Under the pieces are notes generated by a model. That model worked only from the letters and a program-made list of their open reading frames with translations, did not search any database and was not told the origin of the DNA. Shown piece by piece: positions 61,068-64,000 of a stretch of 64,000 bases of DNA. The stretch is taken from the NCBI RefSeq assembly GCF_000335475.2, contig NZ_ANAH02000006.1, forward strand, positions 310,001-374,000. The letters are read 5' to 3'. Origin of the DNA: Cystobacter fuscus DSM 2262 (GTDB lineage: Bacteria > Myxococcota > Myxococcia > Myxococcales > Myxococcaceae). A program made the position numbers and the translations under genes. Numbering within the stretch: position 1 is the first letter of the stretch; each line of letters opens with the position of its first letter.

Positions 61068-61112
61068 GGGCCGGGCCCCGGGGTAGGGTCCCCATCGTTG
61101 GAGGCAGGGAAT

Positions 61113-61841
61113 TTGCGGGAGAAACTGAAGGCTCTGGCGGAGCTGCAGAAGGTGGACCTCGAGGTCGCCTCGCTCCGGAAGGCCGCGGACGTGCATCCCC
61201 GGCAGCTGGCGGAGTTGGAGCGCGAGTTGGGCACCGCGCGCAGCGCCATCGAGGCGGAGCGCAACCGGGTGACGGACATCGAGCGGCAGAAGACCACGCT
61301 CGAGCAGAACATCACGGACGAGAAGGACAAGGTGAAGAAGTGGGAGGCGCGGCTGGCCGAGCAGCGCTCCACCCGCGAGTACTCCGCCCTCGCCCGTGAA
61401 ATCGACATCGCCAAGAAGGCCAACCAGACGATGGCCGACGAGCTCGTGGAGCTGAGCAAGACGCTCGGCGCGGCGCGCGAGGCGGTCAAGGCCAAGGAAG
61501 CCGAGTTCGCCGCCCGCCAGGAGCAGCTGTCGGCCCGCATGGCCGAGCTGCGCTCAAAGCAGAGCCAGGCCGAGGGCCAGGTGAAGGAACTCGAGGGCAA
61601 GCGCGCCTCGGTGTCCTCGGGAGTGGACGCCACCCTGTTGCGCCGCTACGAGGCCATCCGCAAGAAGCGCATGCCGGCGCTGGTGGGCGTGGTGCTCGGG
61701 GGCACGTGCCTGGGCTGCCGGATGAACGTGCCGCCGCAGCTCTACAACAACCTGCGCGTGTCGCTGGGCACCGACGTGTGCCCCTCCTGCAACCGCATCA
61801 TCTACGCCGTCGAGGCGCTCGAAACGCCGGCCGAGAAGTAG
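61113..61841 (+). CDS. Coiled-coil protein with C4-type zinc ribbon (DUF164/CdsZ-like)
   Basis: A 242-residue protein. A long antiparallel coiled coil covers about 1-180 (LKALAELQKVDLEVASLRKA at the start), and the C-terminal zinc ribbon is GGTCLGCRMNVPPQ...CPSCNRIIY, two CxxC pairs. This is the layout of CdsZ-type proteins, which have been linked to cell-cycle or nucleic-acid functions. The start is TTG 61113, eight bases after GGAGG; the longer TTG at 61098 lacks such a site. A small ORF follows two bases after its stop, then rnpB. Confidence 0.87.
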   Translation: MREKLKALAELQKVDLEVASLRKAADVHPRQLAELERELGTARSAIEAERNRVTDIERQKTTLEQNITDEKDKVKKWEARLAEQRSTREYSALAREIDIAKKANQTMADELVELSKTLGAAREAVKAKEAEFAARQEQLSARMAELRSKQSQAEGQVKELEGKRASVSSGVDATLLRRYEAIRKKRMPALVGVVLGGTCLGCRMNVPPQLYNNLRVSLGTDVCPSCNRIIYAVEALETPAEK

Positions 61842-61843
61842 CG

Positions 61844-62062
61844 TTGAGCCGGCCGGTCCCCCCCACCCTCGTCGACATCCTCCGCCACATCGCGCGCGAG
61901 GAACCGCTCACGGGGACGGTGCGGGCCTTTCCCGGGATGACCCGCGAGGACATGGGCCGCCTGCTCGAAGCCGCGGCCGAGCACCTCACAGCGCTTTCCC
62001 TCGAGCCCCCGCCGCCTCCTCCCCCGCCCGGGGTCCGGCGTCACCGGCGGCCGCCGCGCTGA
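61844..62062 (+). CDS. Small hypothetical protein with TTG start
   Basis: A 72-residue open frame starting TTG 61844, two bases after the zinc-ribbon stop. The first 45 residues (SRPVPPTLVDILRHIAREEP, GMTREDMGRLLEAAAEHL) have a sensible amphipathic pattern; the end is Pro- and Arg-rich. There is no clear ribosome site beyond coupling to the upstream gene. It ends 54 bases before the RNase P RNA. I do not recognise it. Confidence 0.5.
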   Translation: MSRPVPPTLVDILRHIAREEPLTGTVRAFPGMTREDMGRLLEAAAEHLTALSLEPPPPPPPPGVRRHRRPPR

Positions 62063-62100
62063 GCCCACGCGACGCCAGGTGCCGCGCCGCCCCGCTTCCG

Positions 62101-62109
62101 TGTTATGAG
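62101..62109 (+). promoter_or_regulatory. Extended -10 promoter of rnpB
   Basis: TG at 62101-62102, one base, then TATGAG at 62104-62109 form an extended -10 element. The mature 5' end predicted from helix P1 (62116) is seven bases downstream, as expected for a transcription start. No good -35 is seen, which is usual with extended -10 promoters. Confidence 0.6.
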
Positions 62110-62115
62110 ACTCGG

Positions 62116-62508
<393 letters not shown>

Positions 62509-62532
62509 TTTTTTTCCCACCCGCGCGTGGCA

Positions 62533-63087
62533 TCAGCGCGCCACGGGAATCTGCATGAGCAGGATGCGGCTGCGCCCGTCGTTGCGCACCGCCTCCGGGT
62601 TGTTGAGCTGCAGGCGCCCGTCCGTCTTCGGCTCCCAGAAGCCCATCCACACGTTGATGGTCCGCGCGGACGCGCCGGGCGGAAGCGCGATCATGAACTC
62701 GTCCTTCACCGTCTCGCCCACCTTCCACTGGGTGGTGGGGTAGAGCCCGCCCGCGGGCTTGTGGTCCACGTTGAGCCGCTCCATGCGGCCCTCGGCGTCC
62801 TCCACGTGGACGAAGATGGTGTAGTCCTCGTCCAGGGGCTTGAGCACCTTGAAGTAGGCGGTGACGCGCGCGGAGTCGCCCGGGGCGAGGCGGCCCGGCT
62901 GGAGGTTGGCGCCCACCAGCTCCACCTTGTCCTCGAAGTTGGCGCCGCCCTTCGTGGAGAGCGTGGGCACCTGGGTCACCACGGACTGGCGCCGCTCGTT
63001 GGGGCTGGCCCCTCCAGGTGCCTCGACGATGCAGGCACCGAGCAGGAACACGGGAACGAGGAGGGCGGGGAGCGCGAGGCGTCGCAT
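62533..63087 (-). CDS. Hypothetical lipoprotein
   Basis: A 184-residue lipoprotein. ATG 63087, signal LALPALLVPVFLLGAC (lipobox LGAC), short linker, then a beta-rich domain (GDSARVTAYFKVLKPLDEDY, TIFVHVEDAEGRMERLNVDH, TQWKVGETVKDEFMIALPPG) resembling an immunoglobulin-like or carbohydrate-binding fold. WMGFWEP near the end is conserved-looking. I do not recognise the family. It diverges from ftsY and its 3' end is 18 bases from the rnpB T-tract. Confidence 0.75.
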   Translation of the reverse strand: MRRLALPALLVPVFLLGACIVEAPGGASPNERRQSVVTQVPTLSTKGGANFEDKVELVGANLQPGRLAPGDSARVTAYFKVLKPLDEDYTIFVHVEDAEGRMERLNVDHKPAGGLYPTTQWKVGETVKDEFMIALPPGASARTINVWMGFWEPKTDGRLQLNNPEAVRNDGRSRILLMQIPVAR

Positions 63088-63208
63088 GACGGGAGCGGTT
63101 CTAGCGGCTTCCCCGCACGGCATCCACCTGCCCGTGGTGGACAGTGGGCGGCGCGCGCCGAAGACAGGGTAGGACTCCCAGCACGTCTTGCGATATGCGG
63201 TGCGCGCC

Positions 63209-64000
63209 ATGCAGACGCCCACCGCCCTTCCCTTCCTCCTCGCGCAGGCGCCCTCCCCCCAGCCCCCGGCCACGCAGCCCGGCGTGCCGGAGACGGGCAC
63301 GCCCCCACCTCCGCCCGGCGGCGGCCCCGTGGACACCGTGGTGGGCGTCGGCGTCGCGGTGCTGTTCGTGGCCCTCCTGGTGGCCGCGGCGCGCAAGCTC
63401 TTCTTCAAGCGCCGCCCCGAGCTGCCCGGCAAGCCAGCCGCGCCCGCGGGCAAGCCCGAGCTGCCCGCGGAGAGCCCGGAGCTGCGCATCGAGCTGCCGC
63501 CCACCGAGGCGGAGCTCGCCCGGCGCCGCGAGGCGGAGGAGATTCATGCCCGGGCCGAGGCCCTCACCCGTCAGCGCGAGGAGACCGCGCGCGCCGCCAG
63601 GGCCGCCACCAGCGCCGAGGAGCGCGCCCGGCTGGAGGCCGAGGTGCGCGCCCTCAAGGAGCGCGAGGAGGAGGAGAAGCGCGCCGAGTACCGCGCGAAG
63701 AAGGCGGTGGAGGACGAGGCGCGCGAGCGCCGCAAGCGTGAGCGCGAGGAAGCCGAGCGGCTCGTGCGCGAGGAGAAGGAGCGCGCCCAGGCGGCCATCG
63801 AAGAGGCCCGGCGCGCCGAGGAGGCGGCGGCCCGCGCCAAGGTGGAGGCCGAGGCGGGCCGCACGCTCGCGCAAGGGTTGGATCGCACGCGCAACCAGGG
63901 CTTCATGGCGCGGCTCAATGGCCTGTTCGGCGCCAACCGCCAGGTGGACGAGTCGGTGCTCGCGGAGATGGAGGAGATCCTCTTCACGGCGGACATCGGC
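63209..64000 (+). CDS. ftsY: Signal recognition particle receptor FtsY, N-terminal part
   Basis: First 264 codons of FtsY, cut by the window edge before the GTPase motifs. The N-terminus is a Pro-rich segment and one membrane helix (about 43-60), an anchor seen in some FtsY proteins. A highly charged Glu/Arg/Ala domain (about 85-225) is the A domain. The start of the N domain follows, with FMARLNGLFGANRQVDESVL and EMEEILFTADIG at the edge. It docks ribosome-SRP complexes at the membrane. ATG 63209 has only a weak ribosome site. Confidence 0.9.
   Translation, partial: MQTPTALPFLLAQAPSPQPPATQPGVPETGTPPPPPGGGPVDTVVGVGVAVLFVALLVAAARKLFFKRRPELPGKPAAPAGKPELPAESPELRIELPPTEAELARRREAEEIHARAEALTRQREETARAARAATSAEERARLEAEVRALKEREEEEKRAEYRAKKAVEDEARERRKREREEAERLVREEKERAQAAIEEARRAEEAAARAKVEAEAGRTLAQGLDRTRNQGFMARLNGLFGANRQVDESVLAEMEEILFTADIG

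Overview
The window is about 70% G+C, densely coded and typical of a fruiting myxobacterium (Myxococcota, probably the Cystobacter/Archangium/Melittangium group). Supporting evidence is the AgmX/PglI-type gliding protein, a membrane Ser/Thr kinase with PEGA-like repeats, an ELWxxDGT repeat lipoprotein, many lipoproteins, tight operons with 4-nt overlaps and frequent GTG/TTG starts. These assignments come from reading the sequence and from family knowledge; no database search was run.

Layout. 1-7668: a fatty acyl-AMP ligase (cut by the window edge), an ELWxxDGT lipoprotein, an FAD monooxygenase and two small envelope proteins. 7665-12862: a tightly coupled minus-strand operon of sigma-70-like factor, HTH-like protein, ImmA/IrrE metallopeptidase, NurA-like protein and HerA-type ATPase. 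A perfect 7-7-7 inverted repeat lies upstream of its first gene. This is the best candidate for an undescribed system. 13100-21909: a membrane protein, an aldo/keto reductase, a tandem pair of nucleotidyltransferases, the DUF2157/DUF4401/GDYXXLXY membrane cassette and a methyltransferase. 21913-30412: ZIP transporter, MscS channel, response regulator, tetraheme lipoprotein, LysM lytic transglycosylase and a tandem AAA protein. 30490-40346: a Ser/Thr kinase, a LolD/MacB-like ABC operon with a large lipoprotein, and a PspA operon.

40539-55573: amidohydrolase, Cys-rich lipoprotein, YfhO-like protein, then a nucleoside uptake and salvage region. It holds a BmpA-type ABC importer without its binding protein (47143-50717), cytidine deaminase, PilZ protein, pyrimidine/thymidine phosphorylase, a PGM2-like phosphohexo/pentomutase and DeoC. 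Together these could take deoxycytidine or thymidine to acetaldehyde plus glyceraldehyde-3-phosphate.

55643-64000: a secreted ComEC-like metallo-beta-lactamase pair with DUF3006, an AgmX-like protein, an FYDLN-acid protein, a C4 zinc-ribbon coiled-coil protein, a small TTG-start ORF, the RNase P RNA gene rnpB, a lipoprotein and the start of ftsY. No tRNA, rRNA, CRISPR array, insertion sequence or prophage was seen.
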